A stretch of 64,000 nt of DNA from Syntrophaceae bacterium UBA2188 (GCA_002327985.1 DCVM01000012.1:1-64000), one strand, 5' to 3'. Positions 9,197 through 18,851 are shown, numbered from the stretch's first letter. Notes: generated from the letters alone by a model not told the origin. A program made the numbers and translations.

Positions 9197-10261
9197 TTAT
9201 AACTCTGGAGAGACCAAAATCTTACAATGCTCCAATTTACGCTCTCCCATCAATTCTTTTATCCCTTTTTCCAAAATATCATCCAGTTTTATCTTTGCAC
9301 TGATCAATTCAGGATCACACCTAACTTTTTTACTGGTCAAGAGAGAGATCGCGGGAGGGAATTCATCCACATAACCTTGACTTGCGATGATTGTTTTCTC
9401 ACGGAAAAATAGATTGAAGAATGGGAAATCACAGGTAGTTGGCATGGTCCCTACTTCCACAATGGTTGAAGCTTTTCCAGAAACAGTTTCAGACAACAAC
9501 ATTGCATCACTCTTGCCAGCACATTCAAACACCACATCAGCTCTCCTTCCTTCAGTCAGTTCAGCAATAGCTCTCCCTGGATCGACCCCTTTTGGATTGA
9601 TCACTTCCGTTGCACCCAGTTCTTTAGCCATTTGACCTCTATTAGAAAGCATCTCAAAAACAATGATCTTACCCGCTCCGCAAGCGTTTGCAACCTGCAT
9701 GGTCAATAAACCAATGGGCCCGGCACCTACGATCGCTACGTTAGCCCCGAGTTCCATGCGGCTTCTTTTTACAGCACGGACAGCGCAAGCCAGAGGTTCG
9801 GTAAAGGCCCCCATTTCATATGTAACCTCATTAGGCAATCTATAAACATTGTCATTGGACACGACAATAAATTCAGCAAACGCCCCATCTGCTGCCCCTC
9901 CGATACTGCCAAGGATGGCACATTGAATATGTTGACCTTTTTTGCAGTAGTAACACTTGTAGCATGGAATCGTAGGCCTTACCGTCGCTTTATCACCGAC
10001 TTGGACCCCATGGACATTATCTCCAATTTTAACCACTTGGCCAGAGAATTCATGACCTCCGGTAATAGGAGCCATCTTCCCTGTGCCAGGATGGGGCTTT
10101 TTGACCGGCAAGAGGCCAGCTCCTCCCTGATACTCTTGAACATCAGCACCGCAAATGCCGCACCATTTCACTTTTATCTTAACCTCCCCTGGACCTGGTT
10201 CTGGTTCTGGGATGTTTTCTAATCTCATATCCTTGCCGCCATAATAACGTAACGCCTTCAT
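9197..10261 (-). CDS. Zinc-dependent medium-chain alcohol dehydrogenase (2,3-butanediol/threonine dehydrogenase-like)
   Basis: A 354-residue MDR-superfamily enzyme. The catalytic zinc ligands are the Cys in WCGICGAD, the GGHEFSG segment and a later Glu; the structural zinc site is the four-Cys lobe CYKCYYCKKGQHIQC. The NAD(P) fold shows VGAGPIGLL. Closest in feel to 2,3-butanediol and L-threonine dehydrogenases. Its position next to an AcoAB-like E1 pair recalls acetoin/butanediol operons, so it may oxidise a diol to an alpha-hydroxyketone that the thiamine enzyme then splits; this is inference. GGGAGG precedes the ATG. Confidence 0.9.
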   Translation of the reverse strand: MKALRYYGGKDMRLENIPEPEPGPGEVKIKVKWCGICGADVQEYQGGAGLLPVKKPHPGTGKMAPITGGHEFSGQVVKIGDNVHGVQVGDKATVRPTIPCYKCYYCKKGQHIQCAILGSIGGAADGAFAEFIVVSNDNVYRLPNEVTYEMGAFTEPLACAVRAVKRSRMELGANVAIVGAGPIGLLTMQVANACGAGKIIVFEMLSNRGQMAKELGATEVINPKGVDPGRAIAELTEGRRADVVFECAGKSDAMLLSETVSGKASTIVEVGTMPTTCDFPFFNLFFREKTIIASQGYVDEFPPAISLLTSKKVRCDPELISAKIKLDDILEKGIKELMGERKLEHCKILVSPEL

Positions 10262-10310
10262 TTCAACCTCCCTCTGTTTGATTCCCTTTCAAGAATCTGA
10301 GTATCCCCCA

Positions 10311-11300
10311 TCAATTCTTAGCTTGTCTTGATCTAACGATATCTTTGACAGCAGAAATGATGTCAGCCTCCTGTGGTAGGACAGCATTCTCCACAACTGT
10401 CCCCCAGGGGATTGGCGTAAATGCCGCTCCAATACGTCTTATCGGAGCATCTAAATAATCAAATAAATGTTCCACAACGCTCGCCGCTATCTCAGCCCCA
10501 AACCCACTTATCTTCACCGCCTCGTGGGCAATTACCAATTTCCCCGTTTTTTTGACAGAGCTTTCAATCGTCTTCATATCTAAAGGAATTAACGTCCGAA
10601 GATCGATAATTTCAATGTTGATTCCCTCCCTGGCAAGTTTCTCAGCGCTCGTTGCAACTTTAAAAAACAACTGCCCCCATGTAACAACAGTGACATCGGA
10701 CCCCTCTCTCTTGACATCCGCTTGACCTAACGGAAGAGTATATTCTTCTTCGGGAATTTCCCCTTTTGCCCGTAAAAACTTATGTTCAATAAAAATGATC
10801 GGGTTGTCATCCCTAATGGAAGATTTGAGAAGGCCTTTCACATCATATGGGGTGCTTGGATATACGACTTTTAAACCAGGAACATGACAAAACCAGGATT
10901 CTAAACTCTGCGAGTGACCAGGACCAGCGCTTACTCCACCCCCCCCCAATGTACGGAAAACAACAGGTGCTTTACACTGACCGGCAGACATGTATCGCAT
11001 TTTTGCCGCTGAATTTACAATAGAATCCATAGCCAAGGCTGTAAAATCCATAAACATGATTTCTGCCACCGGTCTCAGTCCAGAAATCGCTGCCCCAACT
11101 GCGATACCGGCGATAGCTGACTCACTAATAGGAGTATCTATTATTCTTTTACTGCCAAATGCTTCAAACAAACCCTTGGTAGCGTTAAAACTTCCGCCTG
11201 AGATTCCAACATCTTCACCCATGACGATAACGCTATCGTCTCTTGCCAACTCCTCTCTTAATGCCTCATTGATCGCTTTAACATATGTAATTTCTTTCAT
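10311..11300 (-). CDS. 2-oxoacid/acetoin dehydrogenase E1 component, beta subunit (pair 1)
   Basis: A 329-residue E1-beta (transketolase pyrimidine-binding plus C-terminal domain). The family signature GEDVG, the thiamine-activating glutamate in DTPISESAIAG, the E in PVAEIMFMDF and the active-site His in GPGHSQ are all present. With the alpha gene 17 bp upstream it forms an alpha2beta2 decarboxylase or acetoin-cleaving E1. The closest type is AcoB. There is no E2 next to this pair; the only E2 in the window is at 17577-18851. Confidence 0.9.
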   Translation of the reverse strand: MKEITYVKAINEALREELARDDSVIVMGEDVGISGGSFNATKGLFEAFGSKRIIDTPISESAIAGIAVGAAISGLRPVAEIMFMDFTALAMDSIVNSAAKMRYMSAGQCKAPVVFRTLGGGGVSAGPGHSQSLESWFCHVPGLKVVYPSTPYDVKGLLKSSIRDDNPIIFIEHKFLRAKGEIPEEEYTLPLGQADVKREGSDVTVVTWGQLFFKVATSAEKLAREGINIEIIDLRTLIPLDMKTIESSVKKTGKLVIAHEAVKISGFGAEIAASVVEHLFDYLDAPIRRIGAAFTPIPWGTVVENAVLPQEADIISAVKDIVRSRQAKN

Positions 11301-11317
11301 TTAGATACCCCAGGTTA

Positions 11318-12280
11318 TTAAACATACACATTCTGAAATGCTTGCTCCCTACTTGCCACCGGACTGCTTTTTGCAAATTGAATGGCCTCTTCGATCTCTC
11401 TCTTTACGGATTCATCCAACTCATTCATTGATTCAAGGGTTAGAATTTTTTCATCCATGAGTCGCTTTTGAAACTTACTCAAAGGATCGACCCTACGTGC
11501 CTCTTCGATGTCTTTTGGGTCTCGATATTTTTGGGGATCGCCGATATAGTGTCCCTCCCAACGCCTTACCTTACATTCTATTAATGTTGGACCATCCCCT
11601 TTTCTCGCCCTCGCTATTGCCTCTCTTGCTACCTCATAAACTTCCAAAATATCCGTGCCATCCACGACTTTCCCTAACATGTTGTATCCTTCGGCCTTCC
11701 GCCATATGTCAACTTGGGACGCGGTCGCTTTTTGGGGGGTAAATTGTGCCCAACCATTATTTTCAACGACAAAGACGATAGGTAATTTCCATAGCGAAGC
11801 GATATTCAAGCTTTCGTGGAAATTTCCTTCATCCACAGTACCGTCCCCGAAAATACAGATAACCACCTGATCGGACTTTCTGTATTGGCAAGCAAGCGCT
11901 ACTCCAACAGCAACAGGAATTTGACCCCCAAGAGTTCCACTTTGTCCAAGTATCCCATATTTCAAATCGAAATAGTGCATCTCACCAGATATCCCTTCAC
12001 AGGGGCCATTCTTTCTCCCTAACGCCTCAGCCATAAATCGCTTTAGGGGGACCCTTTTTCCAATGATTATTGCGCGCCCCCGGTGAGTGTTATTGATGTA
12101 GTCTTCTGGTTCAAGATATGCAGTGACGCCCACACCAACGGCCTCTTGCCCGAGATTAGAGTGAAACCAACCCGCAACTTCACCCGTAGTCATTAACTCA
12201 ATGAGCTTTTCCTCTAATCTCCTTGTTTTCAACAAGAGTGTAAAAAGTTCCTTTTTCTTCTCATTGCTGACTTCACCCAT
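11318..12280 (-). CDS. 2-oxoacid/acetoin dehydrogenase E1 component, alpha subunit (pair 1)
   Basis: A 320-residue E1-alpha. The thiamine diphosphate/Mg motif is canonical: FGDGTVDEG followed by VVENN about 25 residues on. GQEAVGVG and the HRGR segment are also typical. It resembles AcoA (acetoin:DCPIP oxidoreductase alpha) and PDH E1-alpha. GAGG precedes the ATG at 12280. It follows the acyl-CoA dehydrogenases by 22 bp and is translated with its beta partner. Actual substrate (acetoin-like hydroxyketone or a 2-oxoacid) is not decided by sequence. Confidence 0.9.
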   Translation of the reverse strand: MGEVSNEKKKELFTLLLKTRRLEEKLIELMTTGEVAGWFHSNLGQEAVGVGVTAYLEPEDYINNTHRGRAIIIGKRVPLKRFMAEALGRKNGPCEGISGEMHYFDLKYGILGQSGTLGGQIPVAVGVALACQYRKSDQVVICIFGDGTVDEGNFHESLNIASLWKLPIVFVVENNGWAQFTPQKATASQVDIWRKAEGYNMLGKVVDGTDILEVYEVAREAIARARKGDGPTLIECKVRRWEGHYIGDPQKYRDPKDIEEARRVDPLSKFQKRLMDEKILTLESMNELDESVKREIEEAIQFAKSSPVASREQAFQNVYV

Positions 12281-12302
12281 ATCGAACCTCTCTTCACCAT
12301 TT

Positions 12303-13442
12303 TTATCCTGCAGAAAAAAGTTGTTTCGCTACTATCTCCCGATGGAAATCACTATCGCCAAACGTAATTTCAGCCATTCTACCCATTCTGAAATAAAGGG
12401 GCATGTCATGATCCTCGCAATATCCCACTCCACCGATGACCTGATGCCCTAAAGCGACAATTCTTCTAAATGCATCATTGCACCAAGCCTTTGCAATCGA
12501 CACTTCCTTTTCGTAGGGGATGTCCTCATCAATCATCCAAGCCCCCTTGTAGGTGACCCACCTACAACCATCAAGGTCAACCAACATATTGCTACAATGA
12601 TGCTGGATGGCCTGAAAACTACCTATGGGCTTTCCAAACTGAACCCTTTTCTTTGCATAGGAAACAGCCATATCCAGAACCTGTTGGCCTCCCCCAACCA
12701 TCTCAGCACATTTGGCCAGGGCTGCTTTTTGCAGAATTTTTTTTAAGAGTCCCCAACCTTTATTTAATTCACCAAGCACATTTTCCTTGGGTACTCTTAC
12801 TTTGTTAAAGAAAATTTCATATTGTTTATCTTTTGCCATGGTATTAAGAAGCGTATATTTTATTCCTTCGGCTTTTCCATCTATGACAAAAAGTGTAATT
12901 CCATCTTCCGGATCTTTTCCCTTTTCGGTTCTGGCGACACATAACAGGTAATCCGCAACATGGGCATTCGGAACGAACAATTTAGTCCCATGAACGATGA
13001 AGCTTTCTCCTTTGGCTTTGGCAGTTACTGTAATTGAAGATGGATCATAATCACTTTCGGATTCGGTTATGGCCAAAGTGGCGATTAATTCTCCTTTAGC
13101 TATTTTAGGCAACAGCTCTTGCTTTTGTTGTTTGGTACCAGCTTCTAATATGGTTAATCCTCCTAAAACAACTGTTGAGAAAAAGGGACCTGGAAGGCAG
13201 GCACGCCCCATCTCCTCAAGTAACAAAATCAATTCCATGAAGTTTCCACCTGTGCCACCAAACTCCTCTGGGAAGATGAGTGCCATCCAACCTAACTCTG
13301 CCATTTGGCGCCACAACTCATCTGAATAACCTTTCGTGCCTTCAACCATCTCCCTTAATAAGGAACTAGGACATTTATCCATTAAAAATTGTCGAGCACT
13401 TTTTCGTATTAATTGTTGCTCTTCGGTAAATTTAATATCCAT
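12303..13442 (-). CDS. Acyl-CoA dehydrogenase family subunit lacking the usual catalytic Glu
   Basis: A 379-residue acyl-CoA dehydrogenase homologue with all three domains: helical N-terminus, beta middle (ITESESDYDP) and C-terminal helices with the FAD-contacting KRVQFGKPIGSFQAIQH. Where catalytic members carry YEGTSEI it reads TFGDSDFHRE (about 360-369), so the canonical base is absent. Such sequences are common as one half of heteromeric dehydrogenases in steroid and dicarboxylate pathways. It is followed directly by a second, different acyl-CoA dehydrogenase gene, consistent with an alpha2beta2 enzyme. GAGG precedes the ATG. Confidence 0.87.
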   Translation of the reverse strand: MDIKFTEEQQLIRKSARQFLMDKCPSSLLREMVEGTKGYSDELWRQMAELGWMALIFPEEFGGTGGNFMELILLLEEMGRACLPGPFFSTVVLGGLTILEAGTKQQKQELLPKIAKGELIATLAITESESDYDPSSITVTAKAKGESFIVHGTKLFVPNAHVADYLLCVARTEKGKDPEDGITLFVIDGKAEGIKYTLLNTMAKDKQYEIFFNKVRVPKENVLGELNKGWGLLKKILQKAALAKCAEMVGGGQQVLDMAVSYAKKRVQFGKPIGSFQAIQHHCSNMLVDLDGCRWVTYKGAWMIDEDIPYEKEVSIAKAWCNDAFRRIVALGHQVIGGVGYCEDHDMPLYFRMGRMAEITFGDSDFHREIVAKQLFSAG

Positions 13443-13489
13443 TTCTTAACACCTCATGTAAACTGTATAAGTTGAAAAATTAGCCACAT

Positions 13490-14665
13490 TTAATTCCTCG
13501 GCAACCCAAGACCTCGTGTAGCCGTGAGATTTCTAATAATTTCACTGGTACCTCCACCGATGGTATAGACGACAGACATCCGGCATAATCTTGATATCTC
13601 ACCTCTCAGTGGAACCCACTTAGAATCCTCATCTAAACGACCAAAGAACCCCAAAATCTCCATGCCGGTATATGCAAGACGCTGGTACAACTCACTTATA
13701 AATAGCTTGCTGATTCCTGACTCGTAGTCCGGAGATCGCCCTTCAAACAACATTGCGAATGCGCGATATTCAAGGCATTTTGAAACTTCGATCTCAATCG
13801 CCATTTGAGCTAACTTGTTTCTCACCAAGGGATCTTCAGTCATCAACTTTCCATTTCTTCGCGTTTGCCTGGTATATTCAATAATTCTATTTAAGATGGG
13901 TACGAGCCTTTCTGTCTGAGACATCATTAAACGTTCATAATTTAACGCCTCTATCATGTAGTAAAATCCTCTGTTCTTTTCACCCACTAATCGGTTTTTA
14001 GGGACTCTTACATCGTCATAGAATACCTCATTGGTTCTTTCACCCCCCAGTGTCCATATTGGTGTAATGGTGATACCTGGACTCCGTTGATCCACGACAA
14101 ATAGACTGATGGACTCATGTTTAGGTGCATTCAAATCAGTTTTTGCTGCTAACCAATGATAGTCTGCGTAATGAGACTCTGTATTAAATGTTTTTTGTCC
14201 GGTGATTAGATAACAATCCTCTTTTTCTACAGCGACCATTTGCATAGCTAACAAATCAGACCCAGCCGGAGGTTCAGTATACCCTAAGCCAAATTCTATC
14301 TCCCCTCTTGCAATTCGAGGTAGAAATTCTCTTTTCATCTCTTCAGAGCCATGGTGAAGGATGGTGGGTCCAGACATAAACCGGGCCACTTCATTGGGTA
14401 TATGGACCTCATGCCGAGCAAACTCCTGTACAAGAATGAAATCGTGGATGATCGAGCCGTCACTCCCACCGTACTCCTTAGGCCAGCCCAATCCCAACCA
14501 ACCTTTCGCCCCTAACTTAAGAGCAAAGGCTCGGCCTTCTGGCCCTAAGCCTTTATCGATTGCATACTGCCGGCGAATTTCGTCGGTTAATTCTTTATCT
14601 AAGAAATCGCTCACTTCCTGTCGAAACTTCTCTTCTTCCGGTGTCGACGTCAAATTGAAATTCAT
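13490..14665 (-). CDS. Acyl-CoA dehydrogenase, probable partner subunit
   Basis: A 391-residue acyl-CoA dehydrogenase. The middle domain motif reads GYTEPPAGSD and the C-terminal end reads TIGGGTSEIIRN, with Gly where many family members have the catalytic Glu of YEGT. A glutamate in NYERLMM (residue 244) lies near where isovaleryl- and long-chain-type enzymes keep their base, so this subunit could still be the catalytic one. Genes of this length and ending occur beside shorter partners in cholesterol-side-chain-type and pimeloyl-type clusters. GAGGGGAG precedes the ATG at 14665. Confidence 0.9.
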   Translation of the reverse strand: MNFNLTSTPEEEKFRQEVSDFLDKELTDEIRRQYAIDKGLGPEGRAFALKLGAKGWLGLGWPKEYGGSDGSIIHDFILVQEFARHEVHIPNEVARFMSGPTILHHGSEEMKREFLPRIARGEIEFGLGYTEPPAGSDLLAMQMVAVEKEDCYLITGQKTFNTESHYADYHWLAAKTDLNAPKHESISLFVVDQRSPGITITPIWTLGGERTNEVFYDDVRVPKNRLVGEKNRGFYYMIEALNYERLMMSQTERLVPILNRIIEYTRQTRRNGKLMTEDPLVRNKLAQMAIEIEVSKCLEYRAFAMLFEGRSPDYESGISKLFISELYQRLAYTGMEILGFFGRLDEDSKWVPLRGEISRLCRMSVVYTIGGGTSEIIRNLTATRGLGLPRN

Positions 14666-14762
14666 AAACTCCCCTCAACCCTTTCATATTTTTTTAAAAT
14701 CAATAAATTTCTTTACTTTTTTCCCATTTTTACCGATCTCTTCCCCTTTCTCTAAATCATTT

Positions 14763-15434
14763 TTATCCAACGATGCCCAACCCCCTTAAGATAAAATCCA
14801 TCAAAAAATCAATATTTTTCTTGTTTGATCTTTTCTTAAGATTCCATCCCCTTAAGGCAAGGAAGACTGAAAGAAAAGCAATAAGATTTGCTGAAAAATC
14901 TTTATCTGTTTTGATTTTTTTCTTCTCATATGCCTTTTCCAATACCTGGCGCCAAAAGCCAACGATAAGCTTGTCGTCGAGTGACAGGACCTCATGCAAA
15001 TATCTCTTTTCCATATATTTGCTCTCGGTGTAAACAAATAACAATAATTTTTTGTTCTTCGTTATAAACTCAATGGTTCGACGCAGGGCAATTTCCAATA
15101 ATTTCAAAGGGTCCTTGATTTTCTCAACACCAGACCGTTCGATATTTTCATACCATTTCATTGCAATATATTTGTTCACCAGAAATAAGACATCATCTTT
15201 TGAGGATATATAATGGTACAATTTCCCCATTGACATCCCACATTCTTGCGCTATTTCACGTATCGTTGTAGGATGAAATCCCTTCTTAAAAAATAATCTA
15301 CAGGCCCCTTCGATGATCTGCTCATGTCTGATATCAATCAGTTTTTCATTTTTAGCAGATAATTTAACCAAACCTCTTTGGTGGGACGCTTTAGTGTGTT
15401 TGCTACTGACCGATTTTCCTCCAGACGTTTCCAT
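14763..15434 (-). CDS. TetR/AcrR family transcriptional regulator
   Basis: A 223-residue TetR-type regulator. The N-terminal DNA-binding domain spans about residues 35-85 (EGACRLFFKKGFHPTT, then IAQECGMSMGKLYHYISSKDDV); the remainder is a helical ligand domain with a lysine-rich end. It is the only regulator inside the catabolic block, so control of this block by an acyl-CoA or substrate ligand is inferred. Its ATG (15434), with GGAG 6 nt before it, lies inside the 3' end of lipB, giving a 32-nt overlap and likely translational coupling. Confidence 0.9.
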   Translation of the reverse strand: METSGGKSVSSKHTKASHQRGLVKLSAKNEKLIDIRHEQIIEGACRLFFKKGFHPTTIREIAQECGMSMGKLYHYISSKDDVLFLVNKYIAMKWYENIERSGVEKIKDPLKLLEIALRRTIEFITKNKKLLLFVYTESKYMEKRYLHEVLSLDDKLIVGFWRQVLEKAYEKKKIKTDKDFSANLIAFLSVFLALRGWNLKKRSNKKNIDFLMDFILRGLGIVG

Positions 15435-16131
15435 AGAAATCTCCTATCGTTGTTTCATATGGCCCTGCCCATTCTCTTCTCTCTCCGACAAGCTCCACCT
15501 GGACATCGAAAACTTCCGAAAAAAAGTTTATTAATTTCTTTGTTACTGTTTCCATCGATATATTTTTTGCAAGAATCTCAACAATAGAGGTCGCTTTTTG
15601 CCCAAGAATGCCACAGGGATTGATGTTTAGGAAATGTCCCAATTTAGGTTTTACGTTGAGGGCAAACCCATGCATCGTAATCCATTTTCTTATGCTCAGT
15701 CCGATGGAAGCTATCTGTTCTTCATTTACCCAGATCCCGGCATGGTCGTTTTTTCGGTTGGCAGGGATACAGAAACTGTTTAAGGTTCTTAGGATGACTT
15801 CCTCAAGATCTCGAACGTATTGATGAATATCTCTATTCCTTTCTTTCAGGTTTAAAATCGGATAACCCACCAATTGCCCAGGACCATGGTAGGTCACATC
15901 GCCCCCTCTATCAGTGAAAAACAAAGAAATATGCTCTTTGGAAAGTTCTTCTTGGGGGACAAGGACATGATCTAAGTCGCCGGATTTACCGACGGTAATG
16001 GTCGGTGGATGCTCCAAAAGGAGAAGCATATCTGACATCTTTCCATCCATTCTTTCACGATGAAGCTTTCTCTGTAAGAACGTGGCGGCTTGATACTCTA
16101 TTAATCCGAGCTGATAAACAATGCATTTCAT
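15403..16131 (-). CDS. lipB: Lipoyl(octanoyl) transferase LipB, variant active site
   Basis: A 242-residue LipB that would move octanoate from acyl carrier protein to the lipoyl domain of the E2 encoded just upstream. The signature RGGDVTYHGPGQ (residues 75-86) and the nucleophile in NPCGI (Cys173) are present. The lysine that completes the Cys/Lys dyad in E. coli (KICSLG) and Mycobacterium (KVAAIG) enzymes is Gln139 here (QIASIG); the codon is CAG. The ATG at 16131 matches the family start; a TTG further upstream overlapping lpd is less likely. Location directly after E2 and E3 suggests a dedicated lipoylation enzyme. No lipA is in the window. Confidence 0.9.
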   Translation of the reverse strand: MKCIVYQLGLIEYQAATFLQRKLHRERMDGKMSDMLLLLEHPPTITVGKSGDLDHVLVPQEELSKEHISLFFTDRGGDVTYHGPGQLVGYPILNLKERNRDIHQYVRDLEEVILRTLNSFCIPANRKNDHAGIWVNEEQIASIGLSIRKWITMHGFALNVKPKLGHFLNINPCGILGQKATSIVEILAKNISMETVTKKLINFFSEVFDVQVELVGERREWAGPYETTIGDFYGNVWRKIGQ

Positions 16132-16163
16132 AGATGGACGATTACTCCGTTGTCCCCTCTTCT

Positions 16164-17537
16164 TCAGGGAATAGCGCCTCTTGCCACTTCCCAAAATATT
16201 TCTGATAAAGTCGGATGAAGATGCAAGACACTACTGAGGTCCTCAAGGGTCATCTCTAATTTCATTGCCACCGTTGCCTCTGCAATCAGTTCATTCGCCT
16301 GGGGTCCTATCATATGCACCCCTAATATCTGCCCATATTTAGTATCGGTAATGATCTTAACCATCCCAATTCTTTGCCCAAGGATCGTCGCAAGGCTGTT
16401 GCCAGCAAATGGATACTTTTCGACTTTTACCTGGCGCCCTTGCACAATGGCCTCCTCTTCTGTCAAGCCCACACCCGAAATTTCGGGAAAGGTATGGGTC
16501 CCGTATGGAATAGCTTTGTAATCCACTTCTGTATATTTGCCCATAGCATTTTCTGCAGCCACCATTCCTTCAACATAAGCGACATGGGTCCACATTTGCT
16601 GCATGGTCACATCACCTGCGGCAAGTATGGTCGGAACGTTTGTCTGCATGCGTCTGTTCACAGCGATACCTTTTTTGTCATTTAGGGTAATCCCCACTTT
16701 ATTCAAATCAATTTCTTTGAGGTTGGACACCCTTTCTTCTGCAACCGCCAGATGTTGAGTGTCTAATTGTATCTCTTTGCCTTTAACGCTCACTCCCACA
16801 CTCTTTTCCTCTGATCCCTTATCTTCTACTTTATCTACATGTGCTTCCGTGTAGGTCTTAATCTTGCTATTCTCTAACTCCTTCTCAAAAATAGAGACTA
16901 TCTCTCGATCAAGTTGATGGAGTATCTTTGGAGACTCTTCAAGGAGGGTGATTTGGGTTCCCAATTTAGAGAAGATGGTTGCAATAGAAGCCCCTATGAA
17001 GCCGCCCCCGATGATTATCATGGATTTAGGAACCACTTTAAATTCAAGCAATTCATTTGGAGTGATGATTTTTTCTCCACCGGGAATCGAAGGTTTCTTC
17101 CATTCTGACCCTGTCGCAATGATAATCTTTCGGGCCGTGATTTCCTTCCTACCTCCATCCTTCAATTGCACCTCAAGCTTTGATGGTGAAAGAAGTCTCC
17201 CAATACCTTCAATGACCTCCACCCCATTGGCTGAAAAACTTTGTTTTAGCCCTGTTAATAAGGTCCTAATGATGATATTCTTGCGTGAGATCATTTTCGA
17301 AAGGTCAATTTCTGTCTCTTTGTAATTTACCCCATAGTCTTTGGCATATCTGGTTAAATCAACCATCTCCGCCATCCTTAATAGGGCCCTGACAGGGATA
17401 CAGCCCCTGTTTATACAAGTTCCCCCCAAAGCATCGTTTTCTATAAGCGTAGCCTTTCCACCGAGCTGAGATACTTTTAACGCAGCCTGATATCCAGCGG
17501 ATCCACCACCAAGTATGACGACATCTCTTTCTTCCAT
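16164..17537 (-). CDS. lpdA: Dihydrolipoyl dehydrogenase (E3)
   Basis: A 457-residue flavoprotein disulfide reductase that reoxidises dihydrolipoyl-E2 with NAD. The FAD loop LGGGSAGYQAA is at the N-terminus, the redox disulfide is GGTCINRGCIP (Cys41/Cys46), a second dinucleotide loop reads IGGGFIGAS, and the C-terminal interface has HLHPTLSE carrying the catalytic His/Glu. The residue normally Lys after CIPS is Arg (CIPVRALL). Start taken at ATG 17537; a TTG two codons upstream is the only alternative. It lies between E2 and lipB in one transcription unit. Confidence 0.94.
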   Translation of the reverse strand: MEERDVVILGGGSAGYQAALKVSQLGGKATLIENDALGGTCINRGCIPVRALLRMAEMVDLTRYAKDYGVNYKETEIDLSKMISRKNIIIRTLLTGLKQSFSANGVEVIEGIGRLLSPSKLEVQLKDGGRKEITARKIIIATGSEWKKPSIPGGEKIITPNELLEFKVVPKSMIIIGGGFIGASIATIFSKLGTQITLLEESPKILHQLDREIVSIFEKELENSKIKTYTEAHVDKVEDKGSEEKSVGVSVKGKEIQLDTQHLAVAEERVSNLKEIDLNKVGITLNDKKGIAVNRRMQTNVPTILAAGDVTMQQMWTHVAYVEGMVAAENAMGKYTEVDYKAIPYGTHTFPEISGVGLTEEEAIVQGRQVKVEKYPFAGNSLATILGQRIGMVKIITDTKYGQILGVHMIGPQANELIAEATVAMKLEMTLEDLSSVLHLHPTLSEIFWEVARGAIP

Positions 17538-17576
17538 CTTCAATTCCCTTCCATTTTCTTCTGATTCCTATTTATG

Positions 17577-18851
17577 TTAAACCAGCAGGAGACCGGATGT
17601 TGCTATGAGTTCTTTAAGCCTAAACAAGAAATTCTCCGCCACAGCACCATCAATCACTCTATGATCAAAGGTTAAACTGAAAGGTATCATCCGCGCGATC
17701 ACAATCTGCCCATCTCTCACCAAAGGCCTCTCTATAATCGGACCAGCTCCTAAAATCGCTGATTCTGGCTGATTGATGATTGGGGTCTGAAAATAGCTAA
17801 CCCCCCTCCCCCCAATACTCGTCAGTGTAAATGTCCCCCCTGTCACATCGTCAGGCATAAGCTTACCCGCTTGCGCCTTCTCAACCATCTCTTTGATCAT
17901 CTTCGATATCTCGACAAGACTCTTCTGATCGGCATTCTTGATCACCGGCACAATTAACCCCTTCTCCCCTTTTTCACCGAGGCTGACAGCCACCCCAATG
18001 TTGATATCTTCCCAAACCTTTATTTCGTTATCAATCAGACTGCTATTTAACAAAGGATGATCTTTAAGGGCTTTGGCAATGGCAAAGACCAGTAAATCCG
18101 TATAGGTGATTCTCACCCCAACGGTTCTCTCCTGGCTTAATAAATTCTCCCGAAGTTTCACAAAATCCGTCGCATCAAACTCACCCATCACTGTAAGTTG
18201 AGCGGAAACGGATAAACTCCGAACCATATGCTCAGAAATCGATTTTCTCATCCCTTTCAGGGGTATCGTGGCTTTCACTCTTTTACCTAAAGAAACCTCG
18301 GGAGGTAATTGGATCGGTTCCACCTTTTTCTTTTCTTCTATTGCTTTCTCGACATCCTCCCTTGTAATCCTTCCCCCAGGACCCGTCCCCAGCACTTTCG
18401 ATATATCGATCATGTGCTCCTCTGCCATTTTACGGGCAACTGGAGATATCCGAATACGCTCTCCTTCGCTAGGCATCTCTTTGGACGCTCCCCCAGTAGC
18501 TATTTGTGTTGAAAATTGAGCGACTTCACCGGAGGGAGCTTCTTGCCCTTTCACTCCGCTTGCGTATATTTCTTTTGGTGGCTCCTTCTGAAGCCTTTCA
18601 AATTCATCCTTTGTTTCGACGATTAGGCCAACAATCCTGGCTACTTCTACTTGAATCCCTTCTTCCACAAGAATGTGTAAAAATCCCGAACCTTCAGCGA
18701 CAACATCCCAACCTGTCTTCTCTGTCTCAATCGCTAAAACCACACTCCCTTTTTCCACCCAATCCCCTTCTTTTGCCTTCCATTCAATCATTGTTGCATA
18801 AACCATATTCATCCCAAGTTTAGGTATCACTATTTGAGCTGCCACGTTCAT
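17577..18851 (-). CDS. Dihydrolipoamide acyltransferase (E2) of a 2-oxoacid/acetoin dehydrogenase complex
   Basis: A 424-residue E2 with one N-terminal lipoyl domain (lipoyl lysine in ETEKTGWDV, residue 45), a peripheral-subunit-binding domain (about 127-165, RISPVARKMAEE to GRITREDV) and the acyltransferase core ending DHRVIDG with catalytic His397 and Asp401. It transfers the acyl group to CoA. It is the only E2 seen, although three E1 pairs are present. AGGAGG sits immediately before the ATG at 18851; a GTG two codons in has a better spacing and may be the true start. Confidence 0.94.
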   Translation of the reverse strand: MNVAAQIVIPKLGMNMVYATMIEWKAKEGDWVEKGSVVLAIETEKTGWDVVAEGSGFLHILVEEGIQVEVARIVGLIVETKDEFERLQKEPPKEIYASGVKGQEAPSGEVAQFSTQIATGGASKEMPSEGERIRISPVARKMAEEHMIDISKVLGTGPGGRITREDVEKAIEEKKKVEPIQLPPEVSLGKRVKATIPLKGMRKSISEHMVRSLSVSAQLTVMGEFDATDFVKLRENLLSQERTVGVRITYTDLLVFAIAKALKDHPLLNSSLIDNEIKVWEDINIGVAVSLGEKGEKGLIVPVIKNADQKSLVEISKMIKEMVEKAQAGKLMPDDVTGGTFTLTSIGGRGVSYFQTPIINQPESAILGAGPIIERPLVRDGQIVIARMIPFSLTFDHRVIDGAVAENFLFRLKELIATSGLLLV

